A stretch of 24,491 nt of DNA from an uncultured bacterium (GTDB taxonomy: Bacteria; Patescibacteriota; Gracilibacteria; Absconditabacterales; Absconditicoccaceae). Made by a program: the position numbers and the translations under genes. Shown piece after piece: positions 11,160-20,037 of this stretch (positions are counted from its first letter, which is position 1; the number at the start of each line of letters is the position of its first letter). Below the pieces are notes generated by a model. That model made no database searches. It was not told the origin of the DNA and saw only the letters and a list, made by a program, of their open reading frames with translations. The stretch lies in the NCBI GenBank assembly GCA_937906635.1, contig CALCYP010000004.1:1-24491 (forward strand). Direction: 5' to 3'.

Positions 11160-11192
11160 AAAAAATATCGCCGATTTCGACGATATTTTACT
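11160..11192. terminator. bidirectional intrinsic terminator
   Basis: A 9-bp stem AAAATATCG/CGATATTTT encloses a 10-nt loop, with A-rich sequence before and T-rich after. It sits between the convergent PAP2 gene (+) and the HTH-membrane protein gene (-) and can serve both. Confidence 0.75.
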
Positions 11193-11213
11193 AATTAAAA
11201 TTTCAAAACAATT

Positions 11214-11789
11214 CTAAGACTTAAAAATTGCAAAATATATCAAAATGAGAATAAAGATAACTGCAATCGCTAAGAACCATACACTTTTGCTCTTTTCTCT
11301 CTTTACAGTTCATTTAAGCTCTGCTATTTTTTCCTCAAGTTTTTGCTTTTCCAAAAGAGCTTCTTGCTTTTCTTTTGTATAATCTGGTAAAGCAACCATA
11401 GTTTTTAACTTAGCCTCTAATTCTCAAACTCTTTGTTGCAACATAAATATTACCTTATTTTTTTCCTCTAAAATTTTATCTTTTTCATTAAAAATAAGCA
11501 TAAATTTGTCAATCTTTTCTTCAACTGCTTTTTCCAAAGATGGTGTAACGGAACTAACTGCTTTTGGTGTAGTAAGTTCTGTCTGCTTTACTATCTCTGT
11601 ATTAATTTCTTGATGTAAAGCACCATAATCTTCTTGTAAACTAGCAATTTCCTCCTTTGCTAATAACACTTTATTCGCTACTTTTTTATAAGATAACTTT
11701 CCAGATTTAATATATCTATCAATGGTTCTAGTAGAGATACCCAATAATTTTGCTGCATTCTCTCTAGTAATTCAATAAGTTCTAGCCAT
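11214..11789 (-). CDS. HTH (MerR/excisionase-like) protein with coiled coil and C-terminal membrane anchor
   Basis: A 191-residue protein. Residues 5-50 form a MerR/excisionase-type winged helix (ENAAKLLGISTRTIDRYIKSGKL, then a KKVANKVLL wing). Residues about 85-165 are a long charged coiled coil (EEKIDK, EKDKILEEKN, EKQKLEEKIAELK). A single hydrophobic helix (170-187, WFLAIAVIFILILIYFAIF) ends the chain. The layout suggests a membrane-tethered DNA-binding or scaffold protein with the HTH in the cytoplasm. It is the last gene of a three-gene operon. Regulatory targets are not visible. The start is the first ATG, just before the HTH. Confidence 0.88.
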
Positions 11790-11823
11790 AATAAAAATTC
11801 TATATTAAATAATTAAAACATCA

Positions 11824-12078
11824 TTATTTATCTAAATCGAACTTTGTCGCATCTTGTCTCTTTAAATCCCTGAATAATGATTGGATATACAACAACAATA
11901 ATACTCATTCAACCATTCAAAAAAACAAAATAGGCATATAAACAGTTGAAAATTTCTTCATACTATTAGAAAAAAAATATACAGTTAGTGTCGAGTTCAT
12001 TGAATTAAACATAGGGATAACACTAATTATAAACAGGATCACAAACAAGATTAAGAAAAGTAAATTTCATTTTTTCAT
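11824..12078 (-). CDS. small two-helix membrane protein
   Basis: An 84-residue protein whose start lies one base after the stop of the holin-like gene, so translation is probably coupled. Two hydrophobic helices (about 5-24 and 47-66) flank a short polar loop; the C-terminus is charged (RDLKRQDATKFDLDK) and likely cytoplasmic. Under the standard code its fourth codon would be a stop, so it is easily missed. No family recognised. It is followed after 34 bp by the HTH-membrane protein. Confidence 0.75.
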
Positions 12079-12079
12079 T

Positions 12080-12475
12080 TTATAACTTTATTTTTTTAAT
12101 TAAAAAGGCAATGAAAGAAGCTACCAAAGACATCAAAACTACTTGAATAAAATTTCAAATTTTAACCGTAATTCACAATCAAGAACCATTAACCAAATAT
12201 TCAAACACATACATTAATATAACATTTAAAACCAGCACTGATGATCAAAATGTTAAGTATGTCAACGGTAACGACAAGAATTTTAAAACAGCTTTTACCA
12301 CATTATTCACAATCCAAAATAATATTGCCAATAATACAAATGTCAAAAAGACATCATATTCTGTCGCTTCAATCCGAAACCAGTCTGTGTATTGATGTAA
12401 AGCAAACAAAAATATCCCATAAATCAATACACTGAATAATAAACTCTTTAGTACTCTAAATACCCACTTTCACAT
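12080..12475 (-). CDS. phage-holin-IV/YvlD-like membrane protein
   Basis: A 131-residue protein with four hydrophobic helices, an amphipathic N-terminus (MGKWVFRVLKSLLFSV) and a Lys-rich tail (IKKIKL). The arrangement, with the VLKFLSLPLTYLTFG turn between helices 2 and 3, resembles the four-helix membrane family annotated as phage holin family IV / YvlD. In chromosomes these are general membrane proteins, not lysis proteins. It is first in a three-gene operon behind a TTGCAA/TATAAG promoter. Family assignment rests on topology and the turn motif and is moderate. Confidence 0.75.
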
Positions 12476-12499
12476 AAAAAATTTTTACATGTAAAATAT

Positions 12500-12527
12500 C
12501 TTATACTAATATTTAATGTCATTGCAA
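12500..12527 (-). promoter_or_regulatory. promoter of the three-gene membrane operon
   Basis: On the minus strand: TTGCAA (12527-12522), a 16-bp spacer and TATAAG (12505-12500), about 18 nt before the predicted start region of the message and 25 nt before the ATG at 12475. It would drive the holin-like, two-helix and HTH-membrane genes. Confidence 0.65.
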
Positions 12528-12547
12528 GTCAATTTGTCTATATTTGT

Positions 12548-12937
12548 CTACTCATCAATCAAATCATCAAAATCATCAGTTTTTCAGTCGGACAAATATT
12601 GATGTATAGCATTTCTAAGTGCTAAAATTGGCAGGACACTCGCTCTTTTCCTTTTCGTCGATACATCAAATCATTTGCCAGACAAAAATTCATAATTCCA
12701 TGTCAAAATATCATCAAGTGTAACATCAAACAAAAATTCAGATAAAAATCCTGCTGAAGCCAAAGATACTGTAGACAAATTTCCCGTATAGCCATAATCA
12801 ACAATTTTATTTCAATCAATTTTTAAAAACACAGTGACATCATCTCCACAAATAAAATTTCACTCGTGGTATTGGATAGTAAAATCTTTAAGCTCTACAT
12901 TGTAAACAGGATTTTTTGAATATTCTTGTATTATCAT
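12548..12937 (-). CDS. IscU/NifU-N-like protein lacking two cluster cysteines
   Basis: A 129-residue protein aligning by eye to Fe-S scaffold proteins (IscU/SufU). NFICGDDVTVFLKIDGNKIVDYGY matches the first cysteine region (ACGDxxxxxIKIxxxxIxDxxF), with Cys30 kept. In the second region, where the family has GCGSAxASSS, the protein reads TGNLSTVSLASAG and has no Cys. In the third, usually HCSxLAxxAL, it reads RASVLPILALRNAI, again without Cys. It therefore cannot hold a cluster the standard way and may be a repurposed scaffold-fold protein. It appears to be a single-gene unit upstream of the membrane operon. The fold assignment is likely, the function open. Confidence 0.75.
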
Positions 12938-12973
12938 ATTTTCCTGTTTTGCTCAAAATAATCACATGAAACG

Positions 12974-12996
12974 AATTAAGAATTAATAATTAAAAA
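12974..12996 (-). repeat. dispersed AT-rich repeat, copy A
   Basis: Read on the minus strand, these 23 bases are identical to part of the element at 22110-22145. The unit consists of TTAATT blocks. Confidence 0.6.
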
Positions 12997-13090
12997 TGAA
13001 TAATTTCTTTGTTTCATTACAAACATATAACAATAAACTTTAAACAATTACACTACATTCAAACAAACCTATAATTCAGAAGTTAATAAT

Positions 13091-13131
13091 AAAAAAAAAC
13101 ATAACAATTTCAAGAGTGTTATGTTTTTTTG
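13091..13131. terminator. bidirectional intrinsic terminator after atpG
   Basis: A long stem (AAAACATAACA/TGTTATGTTTT) with a 10-nt loop and A/T tracts on both sides. On the minus strand it lies 30 bp after the atpG stop and serves as its terminator. Confidence 0.88.
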
Positions 13132-13161
13132 CACAATTATGATATGGACTACTCTACTATT

Positions 13162-14031
13162 TTAACATGAAGTTTTTAGCTCCATAATACTTGAAACTTC
13201 TCTCGTCAATAAAGATTGACATAATCTATTAAATGATAATTTTAAATCTTTTACTACATATTCCGAATTATTTTTTACATTTTGCAATACAGAGATACGA
13301 GATTTTAGCTCAGCTACTTTATTTTGCAATGCAGCACCATACAACATATATTGTATCAACTGTTTTTCCATTTCTATTTTAAATTCTTGAGAATCAACTC
13401 AAAGAGACAATCATTCAACAGCAGAAAACTTTGATAAATCAAGTCAAAGATTAGTCACAAAGGTACTTAAAGAAGTATCATCAATAGGATAAACATTATA
13501 ATTCACAATTTTTGAATTTAAATTATTTTTATATATATTTAAATACAATGAAATATCTGAATAAGTATTATTTGCAACACCTGATACAAAATAATCATAT
13601 ACTTCTGACAAATCTTGCGATCAAAATTCATCTGCTATTTTCAGATAACCTACAATGTTGAATCATTTCTTAGCAAAAAATTCAAACGATCTTTTTCAGA
13701 CACAGAAAACATCAATATTTTCAATATCATCAGAATACTCATTAAAAACCCTCTTAAAGAGTTTATAATTATAATCTCAACAAAATCCCTTGTCAGTAGA
13801 AAAAACCAAAATCAATTTCTTTCAAACACTATTTATATTTCTATTTCTAAAAGAATTCAAATCAACAGATCATAATATTCACAGAAAATCCTCCATAAAA
13901 GATTTAAAATTAACAACTTGATTTTCTACCTTTTTTAATTTCTCAAAATCAGACGACTCCATAGAATTAAAAAGTTGTTTCATATTTGAAACAGAATCAA
14001 GCTTAGTTTTAATATTTTGCATATTAGGCAT
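13162..14031 (-). CDS. atpG: ATP synthase gamma subunit
   Basis: A 289-residue protein, the usual length for the rotary gamma shaft of F1-ATPase. The hallmark near residue 78, STDKGFCGDYN, corresponds to the family motif (S/T)D(K/R)GLCG. The N-terminal helix (MQNIKTKLDSVSNMKQLFNSMESSDFEKLKK) and the C-terminal helix (AALQNKVAELKSRISVLQNVKNN through LTREVSSIMEL) are the two long helices that form the central coiled coil. The middle is divergent. No other atp gene lies in the window; neighbours are an IscU-like gene and a small unknown gene. ATG at 14031 is chosen over Met4 for length. The start lies in an inverted repeat that may control translation. It ends in a strong terminator. Confidence 0.93.
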
Positions 14032-14157
14032 GGGGATTTCTAACATTTGGAATAAAAACTACAAGTTTTGTTGTAACAAAAAAATCTTGTTTTTCAAGAC
14101 ATTTTTAAAAAAAACAAAAAACAATATAACTAACTGTAGTTTTCCAACCCCATACCT
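14026..14157 (-). promoter_or_regulatory. long imperfect hairpin in the atpG leader covering the start codon
   Basis: Arms at 14026-14064 and 14133-14157: AGGCATGGGG pairs with CCCCATACCT (one mismatch), and inner TTGGAA and AACTACA blocks pair with TTCC/TGTAGTT; one arm has an extra 11 nt. In the minus-strand RNA the right-hand arm is made first and the left-hand arm holds the atpG AUG. Between them is a terminator-like hairpin (14077-14099). This could be a regulatory leader or a remnant of a small inverted-repeat element. Confidence 0.5.
14077..14099 (-). terminator. intrinsic terminator upstream of atpG
   Basis: On the minus strand TCTTG/CAAGA with a 5-nt A loop, followed by eight T. It either ends the small gene 14174-14446 or attenuates transcription into atpG. 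Confidence 0.65.
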
Positions 14158-14173
14158 AACAAAATAAGAATTA

Positions 14174-14446
14174 TTACAGTTTATACCAAAGAACTTCCAC
14201 CAATTTTCTCAAAGCCACAATAAGACTATTTGTCAGATTTATCATAAATCCCTTAAAAGAAAGTATCTCAAAGTCGGATATAGATCAACAATCATCAGTA
14301 AACCTAACCAAAAATCTTTGAGAGTTAATATTAAGAGATACATCACAAGAACAATCATCAGTTTGCATAAAGATAGCCTCAACTCATTCTAAGTTTATTA
14401 CTCTGCCTGCAGAAAATTCACTATTTAATAAGTCGTTTTCAAACAT
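14174..14446 (-). CDS. small protein of unknown function
   Basis: A 90-residue frame under table 25. The N-terminal half is acidic (MFENDLLNSEFSAGRVINLEG) with a Cys-x-Cys pair in DDCSCDVSL (about 31-36) and a third Cys at 53. The C-terminal third is more hydrophobic (FMINLTNSLIVALRKLVEVLW). No family recognised. It is divergent from the AbiEi-like gene and upstream of atpG, but a terminator separates it from atpG, so it is probably its own unit. The regular codon pattern with two in-frame UGA codons supports it; short length keeps confidence moderate. Confidence 0.6.
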
Positions 14447-14622
14447 AACAGAATAAAACTTAAAATATAAACATTATCATTCTCATGACACTCGTATTAT
14501 TATTTTTACAGTCACCAAAAACAATAGAAAAAACATTAGAATTTTTATGGAAAAAATGTCTTGATTTTTTTAGAAAAAACATTATATATTTTTTTTGTTA
14601 TTTTATACTTAAATAAAGCGAT

Positions 14623-15393
14623 ATGAGAAAAAACAATTTCGACATTACTGTTAAAAATATATTAAAACATAAAAACAAATTAATCTGAATAGAAAAAATT
14701 AAAGAAATAATTCAAAATATCATGGATACAGATTATACAGAAAATAAAGCATACAAAATCATATATCAACTAAAAAACAGATGATATCTTGTAAATCTAA
14801 AAAAAAGTATCTTTTTGGTAAAAGATCCAGATAAAGAATACAGCGAAGAACAATTATTGGAGAATTTTTATCGAGAAATTCTAAAGAAACATTGCAAAGA
14901 TTTTACGGAATGAAAACGATACATATGATGACTAAAAGCCCTTGAATTAAATTTGACAAATTACGATATCCCAGAAGAAATATTAGTCGTTAACGAAAAA
15001 AAACAATCAAATGAAACAATAATCTTTTCAAAACAAATAATATTAAAGACATACGAATCAGATAAAAAAAGCCTATTTAACATATTCAATAGATTCACTA
15101 AAAAAATTTACATCTGAAAAAATGTCTTTCCAATTGCAAACATAGAATTAGCCATGTTAGAAAGTCTTTACAACACATCAATAATAAATAAATGATATGT
15201 AGAAGAACTTATCAAAAAGATTTTAAGAAAACAAAAAAAGACATTAAACTTTGAAGTCTTTGAACAAATTTTAAGAAACAATAAACATCATTCAAGCATA
15301 AATAGACTCTATAAACTTTCACTCTGAATCGATCCAGACATCTCCGAAAAACTAAAAAATCTAATCAAAAAATTCAGCTATTTCATAAATTAG
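14623..15393 (+). CDS. AbiEi-like winged-helix regulator (type IV antitoxin-like)
   Basis: A 256-residue protein. Residues about 20-70 form a winged helix (IEKIKEIIQNIM, then KAYKIIYQLKNRGYLVNLKKSIFLVKDPD), matching the N-terminal pattern of AbiEi-type antitoxins and regulators, in which a helix is followed by a strand pair ending in a short proline-containing turn. The remainder (about 85-256) is basic, Lys-rich and helical, and the FPIANIELAMLESLY segment resembles the region after the AbiEi wing. No AbiEii-type nucleotidyltransferase toxin is adjacent: downstream is the convergent lgt. It may be a solitary regulator. The start follows a stretch with AT-rich possible -10 boxes but no clear promoter. 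Confidence 0.7.
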
Positions 15394-15468
15394 TTAAAAA
15401 AATACAAATTTCAAAAGCGAAAAGACGTCAGCCAAAAATTTTTCATTTGTCAGACTACGCTGAAATTA

Positions 15469-15667
15469 CTAACAAAAATATGCCAAATCTATCCCATAGA
15501 TTCATCATAAATTCGGAAACTGTTGACTACAGACTGCTGACTGTTAGCTGTTGACTGCCGACTACAGTAGTAAATCAGCAAACAGAAAGTATGACCGAAA
15601 AATTTTTTAAAAAGATTTTTTGTCCTGCAATACTGCTGGGCCGCCGGAGGCATAGCTAACAAAAATA
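15469..15667. mobile_element. small GC-richer insertion bounded by 12-bp direct repeats
   Basis: CTAACAAAAATA occurs at 15469-15480 and 15656-15667, flanking 175 bp unlike the surroundings. Inside are a cluster of GACTG/GACTAC-type units (15530-15567) and a GC-rich block with GGGCCGCCGGAGG (15638-15650). No transposase frame is present. It could be a non-autonomous element or a dispersed intergenic repeat with a target duplication. It covers the 3' end of lgt. Confidence 0.5.
15530..15567. repeat. short degenerate tandem repeat (GACTG/GACTAC units)
   Basis: Related units run head to tail: GTTGACTAC, GCTGACTGTTAGC, GTTGACTGCC, GACTACAG. They are more GC-rich than the flanks and lie inside the 175-bp insertion after lgt. 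Confidence 0.6.
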
Positions 15668-16482
15668 AGTATTGATATTCAAATAACAAATAGACTCAAA
15701 AACAACCACTGACTTGTAGTAAAAATTCAAACAATCTGAAATTGACTATCTACTCTCAAATATTCAATAAAAAACCTAAATACACTATAAAAGATAAGAA
15801 ACACTGAAGAATTTAATCATATTTTTATCTTTTTCCTTTTTACTTGTTTTGACGAGACAAGAAGCATTATCAAAAACAGGATTATTCACTCAAACAGAAT
15901 TGAAATAAAATTAGTATTTATTCTCAATAGCGAATCTACTTTTGGATAGACATGGAAAAAATTTAATTTGGTTAATAGATTAACTAATCAATTTCAAATT
16001 CACCAAGCTCAATCTGGGACAGCTAATCAATATAATTCTTGATTTAAATAATTACCAAATCTTCACAAAATTATTCAAATTGGGACAACAAAAACAATAC
16101 AATCTAAAAACAAAAGAAAGTCCCTTTTAGACAATTTTTTAACAAAAAATAAGACTATAAGAGATAAAACAACTCAAACCATTCAACCAAAAAACGACAT
16201 TCCTCCATGCCAAACCTTTATAATTTCAGATGGGTTATTAGAGAAATAATTCCACTCATAAATAAAAACTTCTCAAAGTCTTCAACCAACCAAAACTCAA
16301 ATTATCAATGCAATCATTAAATCATCAAGATTTCATTTCAAAAAATTTCTCAATTTTGGATAATCGGCAAGTATTTCTGATTTTCAAAGAAAATGCAAAA
16401 AAAAGTAAGTAACCAAAAATCAAATAAGATAAAATATACCATATCGATAGACATTTACACCAAATATAGAAAATGCAACCAT
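15607..16482 (-). CDS. lgt: prolipoprotein diacylglyceryl transferase
   Basis: A 291-residue integral membrane enzyme that moves diacylglycerol from phosphatidylglycerol onto the lipobox Cys of prolipoproteins. Seven or so hydrophobic segments are visible. Family features in order: VYRYGIFYLIGFL (11-23), GGRLGEVFIYE (66-76), WHGGMSFFGG (91-100), the signature GRFGNYLNQELYG (140-152), Glu198 in the ISILFEG segment that replaces the usual QLYE, and FRFFIEYLRVD (235-245). The last residues (about 277-291, YASGGPAVLQDKKSF) come from a repeat-bounded insertion and are not typical. It is the last gene of the pilB-pilC operon, 59 bp after the exported protein, and supplies mature lipoproteins to the envelope. 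ATG at 16482 gives the normal N-terminus. Many conserved Gly codons are UGA. Confidence 0.92.
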
Positions 16483-16541
16483 CAAAAAATTAGCATATAA
16501 ACAATAAATGTATAAAAAAAAATTATAAAGTTTCAATAGAA

Positions 16542-17174
16542 TTAATTAAGACTCTGGATTATATCATACTTATTACCATAAAAATAATCGTATTTCTTAG
16601 ATAAGATATTATAATAATTCTTTACTTGAGATCACATCTTATCATATGCATTATACATTATCCTTGATTCAACAGAACAACTTTCAGCATCTATCGACGA
16701 TAAAAGATACTTCTCCATATTAACTCAATCAAAATCTTTCAATGCTAAAGAAAAGCTTTTATCAGTAATCGATTTTTTATTATCACAGCTATCTTTACGC
16801 TGTGCCAAAGAAGTTTTTTGATTTTCAATATATACCATAAAAGTTCACGCCGTATTTAAAAGATTAGACATTTTATTTAAAATTTTCTCCAATGAAGTTT
16901 GCGGATATATTGATTTATTTAAGTATTTTAAAATATCTATATCAGCATAAAATTTCATATCTTTCAATAATACCGCATATGAAGATACAATTTCATCACT
17001 TGTCTCTCACATTCACAATTCTAAATGAACATTTAAATGTAATGGTAATACTCAATAATATTTAGCTAATTCCATATTTTCTAGAGCATCATCCACATTT
17101 TCAGATGCTACAAAACATAGAAATCAAAGCACCACAAGACAGAAAAGTATAAATAGATGAGAAAACTTTTTCAT
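16542..17174 (-). CDS. exported protein in the pilus operon, unknown function
   Basis: A 210-residue protein. The N-terminus (MKKFSHLFILFCLVVLGFLCFVASEN) is a signal peptide or N-terminal anchor; Cys20 lies inside the hydrophobic core, but no clear lipobox is placed at its end. The mature part is helical with two Cys (about 129 and 166) and conserved-looking Tyr/Lys patches. It lies 20 bp after pilC and 59 bp before lgt, inside one operon, so it may be a pilus accessory or an envelope factor. No family recognised. Confidence 0.85.
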
Positions 17175-17194
17175 TTTGCTAATTTTTTAAAATA

Positions 17195-18283
17195 TTAAAT
17201 AGTATTAACAACATTCGCCATTGGAAGCATAATAGCAGCCACCAATGAACCAATAATTCACGCGATAAATACCATCAGAATAGGTTCAATAGCTGTCATC
17301 ATCACGTCGATTCTTGTCTCCAATTGAGTTTTGTAAAAATCAGATATCTTTGCTAATACCGACTTTGTTGTTCATGTACTTTCTCACACATGAATAATTT
17401 GAATCAAAATAGAATCAAATAGTTTAGATCATTCCATTCATTCAAAGATAGAAAATCATGCTTCCAAATCTTTTTTTATTTCCAAAACCTTCTTTTTATA
17501 CTGATAGTTAGAAAAAATATTTCATATTAATTGCAAAGATACAACAGGACTCATTCAAGCAGAATAAAATTGAGAAAGCTGTTTTGCAAATTTATATTGA
17601 TAATTTCATTTTATTACTGGAGATATAATTGGAGCCGTTACCAATAAATTATCAACAGCTATTTTAAATGGCAAAATTTTACGATAAGAATAGACAAACC
17701 CTGCTATTATTACCACGATGACTAATAGCAAATACAATCAATATGCTTGCAATCGCTCTGCGACAGTCATAAGTACTTGTGTAATTTTTGGAATATCATT
17801 TTGATCAGGGAATAATGTAACTATATTTGGTAAAACTTTAATATCAATATATAAAGCAGCAGCTATAGATCATACTAACAAAATTAAAGGATACATCAAA
17901 GCTTTTTTCAATTTACCAGATATTTCATTTGATTGTTCCAAATTATCTGCGATATCGTTTAATGTATCAACTAAATTTCATGCCAATTGAGAAGATCTCA
18001 CCAACTCTATTTCATCTTGACCAAAAAAATATGTATGATGTTCCATTGCATCTGCAAGCTCTGTTCATTGAACTAATTGAGCTATTAAATCTTCCAATAT
18101 TATTTTCATTCACTTATGCTCTTCTGAATCTAACAACGCATTCAATGCGTCAATCATACCTAATCATGCCTTTTGAGAAACTGAAAATAATCTATAAAAA
18201 TTAGTCTTATTTTTCAATCAAGGCTTATTCAATTTAGCTTCTAATGTATCAAAGAACGATTTCTTTTTTGCTTGATCTGCCAT
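17195..18283 (-). CDS. pilC: type IV pilus inner-membrane platform protein PilC/GspF
   Basis: A 362-residue protein of the type II secretion F family, the cytoplasmic-membrane platform on which the pilus assembles. Two T2SSF domains are seen: residues about 25-150 (LFSVSQKAGLGMIDALNALLDSEE; EIELVRSSQLAGNL) and about 225-345 (FAKQLSQFYSAGMSPVVSLQLIG; LIQIIHVGESTGTTKSVLAKISDFY). Hydrophobic segments follow the first domain (about 152-177 and 210-228) and close the protein (about 335-362). Length is slightly under the usual 400. pilB is 24 bp upstream on the same strand. All typical Gly positions are UGA or GGN. Confidence 0.94.
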
Positions 18284-18306
18284 TTTTGTTTATATTAAAA
18301 TATAAA

Positions 18307-19623
18307 TTAAATATCTTTTATTTTTACAAATTGATATGCCTCATCTAAATCAACGATTCACTTAATTACTTTAAATATTCCGTCTCTTTCCAAATTAATC
18401 ATTCAATTTTGTAATGCGACCTGTTCTATTTCCATATTTGAACGTCACTCCATAAGCATTTTTTTAATCTCATCATTATAATCCATAAGTTCAAATAATC
18501 ATATCCTTCATTTATATCCAGATCATCCACACAAAGGACATTTCTCTCAATTAACTTTTCAAGTTCATTTCATCATTTTTCATTCTATCATAAATTTAGA
18601 CCACTGCTCTTTTGTGACTCATCTATCATGCAATTCTTTCTTTAATAATTCTTTATCAAAATTCATAAAAGCTTTTTTGGCATGCCTCCATCTAATATCA
18701 TCTTTAATATCGACTTCTGCACAACATTGGGTACAATTTTTCCTTGCTAATCTCTGTGCAATTACAAGATTGAATGTTCATGCCACCATATATGCTTTTG
18801 CTCAAAGATTAAGCACCCTACTAATTGTCTCCACAGCAGAATTTGTATGAATAGTACTAAACACCAAATGTCATGTCAATGCTGCCTCCATAGCCATCTC
18901 CAATGTCTCGGCATCACGAATCTCTCAGACCATAATCACATCAGGATCTTGCCTTAATGCTGATCTCAGTCAACTAGCAAAAGTAAATCATACATCTGAC
19001 CTTACTTGAGATTGATTCAATCATTCCATCTTATTTTCTACTGGATCCTCAAAAGTAGTAATATTAATCTCCGGTTTATTAATATAATTCAAGCAAGCAT
19101 AAAGCGTAGCTGTTTTTCATGATCATGTAGGTCATGTATTCAAAAGAATTCAGTTTGGATACGATAATTCATTAAATATAATTCTTTTATTACGTCATTC
19201 AAGTCAGAGATCTTCCAAACGTGGAGTCTTTTTTGATTTATCCACAATACGCATTACCAACTTTTCTCACCAAACTGTAGGCAAAGTATTTGCCCTCAGA
19301 TCCAATTCCTTTCAAGTCAAAGTAACATTTGATACTCTGGCATCCTGAGGAATCCTTTTTTCATCAGGTCTCATCTGTCCAGATTCTATTTTGAATTTTG
19401 AAATAATACTTTCATGTAATGTCTTTGGATATTGGACTAATTCTTGTAATAATCAATCTATTCTAATTCTAATTCTAGAATAATTTTCCATAGGTTCAAT
19501 ATGGATATCTGATGCTCATTCTTCTACAGAAATAGTTAAAAGATTATCAAAAATAGCTACAATATCTGATTGAAGTATTGCGTTATCAAGTGCATTTTTA
19601 TATGTCAACGTATTCTCAAACAT
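18307..19623 (-). CDS. pilB: type IV pilus assembly ATPase PilB/GspE
   Basis: A 438-residue hexameric ATPase that powers pilin polymerisation. It lacks the long N1 domain of classical PilB, beginning with the N2 domain (SDIHIEP at 38-44). The core has Walker A GPTGSGKT (164-171), Asp box FEDPVE (191-196), Walker B DPDVIMVGEIRD (226-237) and His box FSTIHTN (255-261). A tetracysteine zinc site is present (Cys297/Cys300 and Cys362/Cys365). All three Walker A glycines are encoded by UGA. It is first in an operon with pilC, an exported protein and lgt. No pilin or retraction ATPase (PilT) is in the window. Confidence 0.97.
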
Positions 19624-19856
19624 AAAAAGTTTCAAATTACTATATAAAATATCCACATATAATTATACTCAAAACACAAAAAAAAGTATAAAAAATATCA
19701 AACTTTAGATTATTACAAGTTGACTTATTAAAAAAATATTGTTTATTAAATGATACAAATAAAAAATCAAGATTCAATCGACCTTAATTTTTATTTTATA
19801 CTTTAAACTAAAATTAAATTTAATTAATAATGCTATTTATATACTGGTATCTCTTG

Positions 19857-19911
19857 CTATTTTAGCCACACATTTTCGCAATTAACTCTATTTTTTTATT
19901 TTTAAAATAAA
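19857..19911. repeat. 55-bp direct repeat, copy 1
   Basis: Nearly identical to 19951-20006; the only difference is one extra A in copy 2. Within this copy CCACACATTTT (19866-19876) pairs with AAAATGTGTGG (19910-19920) 33 bases later, enclosing an AT-only inner hairpin, so it can form a large cruciform or terminator-like structure. Confidence 0.85.
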
Positions 19912-19950
19912 AATGTGTGGATTATTATAGTTACAAACTACTATTTACCC

Positions 19951-20006
19951 CTATTTTAGCCACACATTTTCGCAATTAACTCTAATTTTTTTATTTTTAA
20001 AATAAA
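19951..20006. repeat. 55-bp direct repeat, copy 2
   Basis: Same sequence as copy 1 with one inserted base, starting 94 bases further on. Its right end leads directly into the AT-rich dispersed repeat at 20008. The inverted partner AAAATGTGTGG seen after copy 1 is missing here. Confidence 0.85.
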
Positions 20007-20007
20007 T

Positions 20008-20037
20008 CCAAAATTCTTAATTTTTAATTATTAATTA
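20008..20037. repeat. dispersed AT-rich repeat, copy B
   Basis: Twenty-nine bases are identical to 22110-22138. The serS stop codon (20024-20026) lies inside, so the last few residues of SerRS (IINN) are supplied by the repeat. Confidence 0.75.

Larger units (their letters stand above)
19624..20023. other. 400-bp non-coding spacer between serS and pilB
   Basis: No coding potential is seen under table 25. The right-hand part holds a duplicated 55-bp block and an inverted repeat (19857-20006). The left part, next to pilB, has a TATAAT-like box on the minus strand at 19667-19662 but no matching -35. It presumably contains the pilB operon promoter, with the serS 3' end close by. Confidence 0.7.

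Noticed and set aside
12241..12435. Plus-strand frame of 64 codons
   Set aside because: It is antisense to the holin-like membrane gene, which has a promoter and coupled neighbours.
15530..15567. CRISPR array
   Set aside because: Units are short, degenerate and contiguous, with no spacers of uniform length and no cas genes.
15489..15689. Minus-strand frame of 66 codons
   Set aside because: It overlaps the lgt 3' end in another frame and consists mostly of the repeat-bounded insertion.
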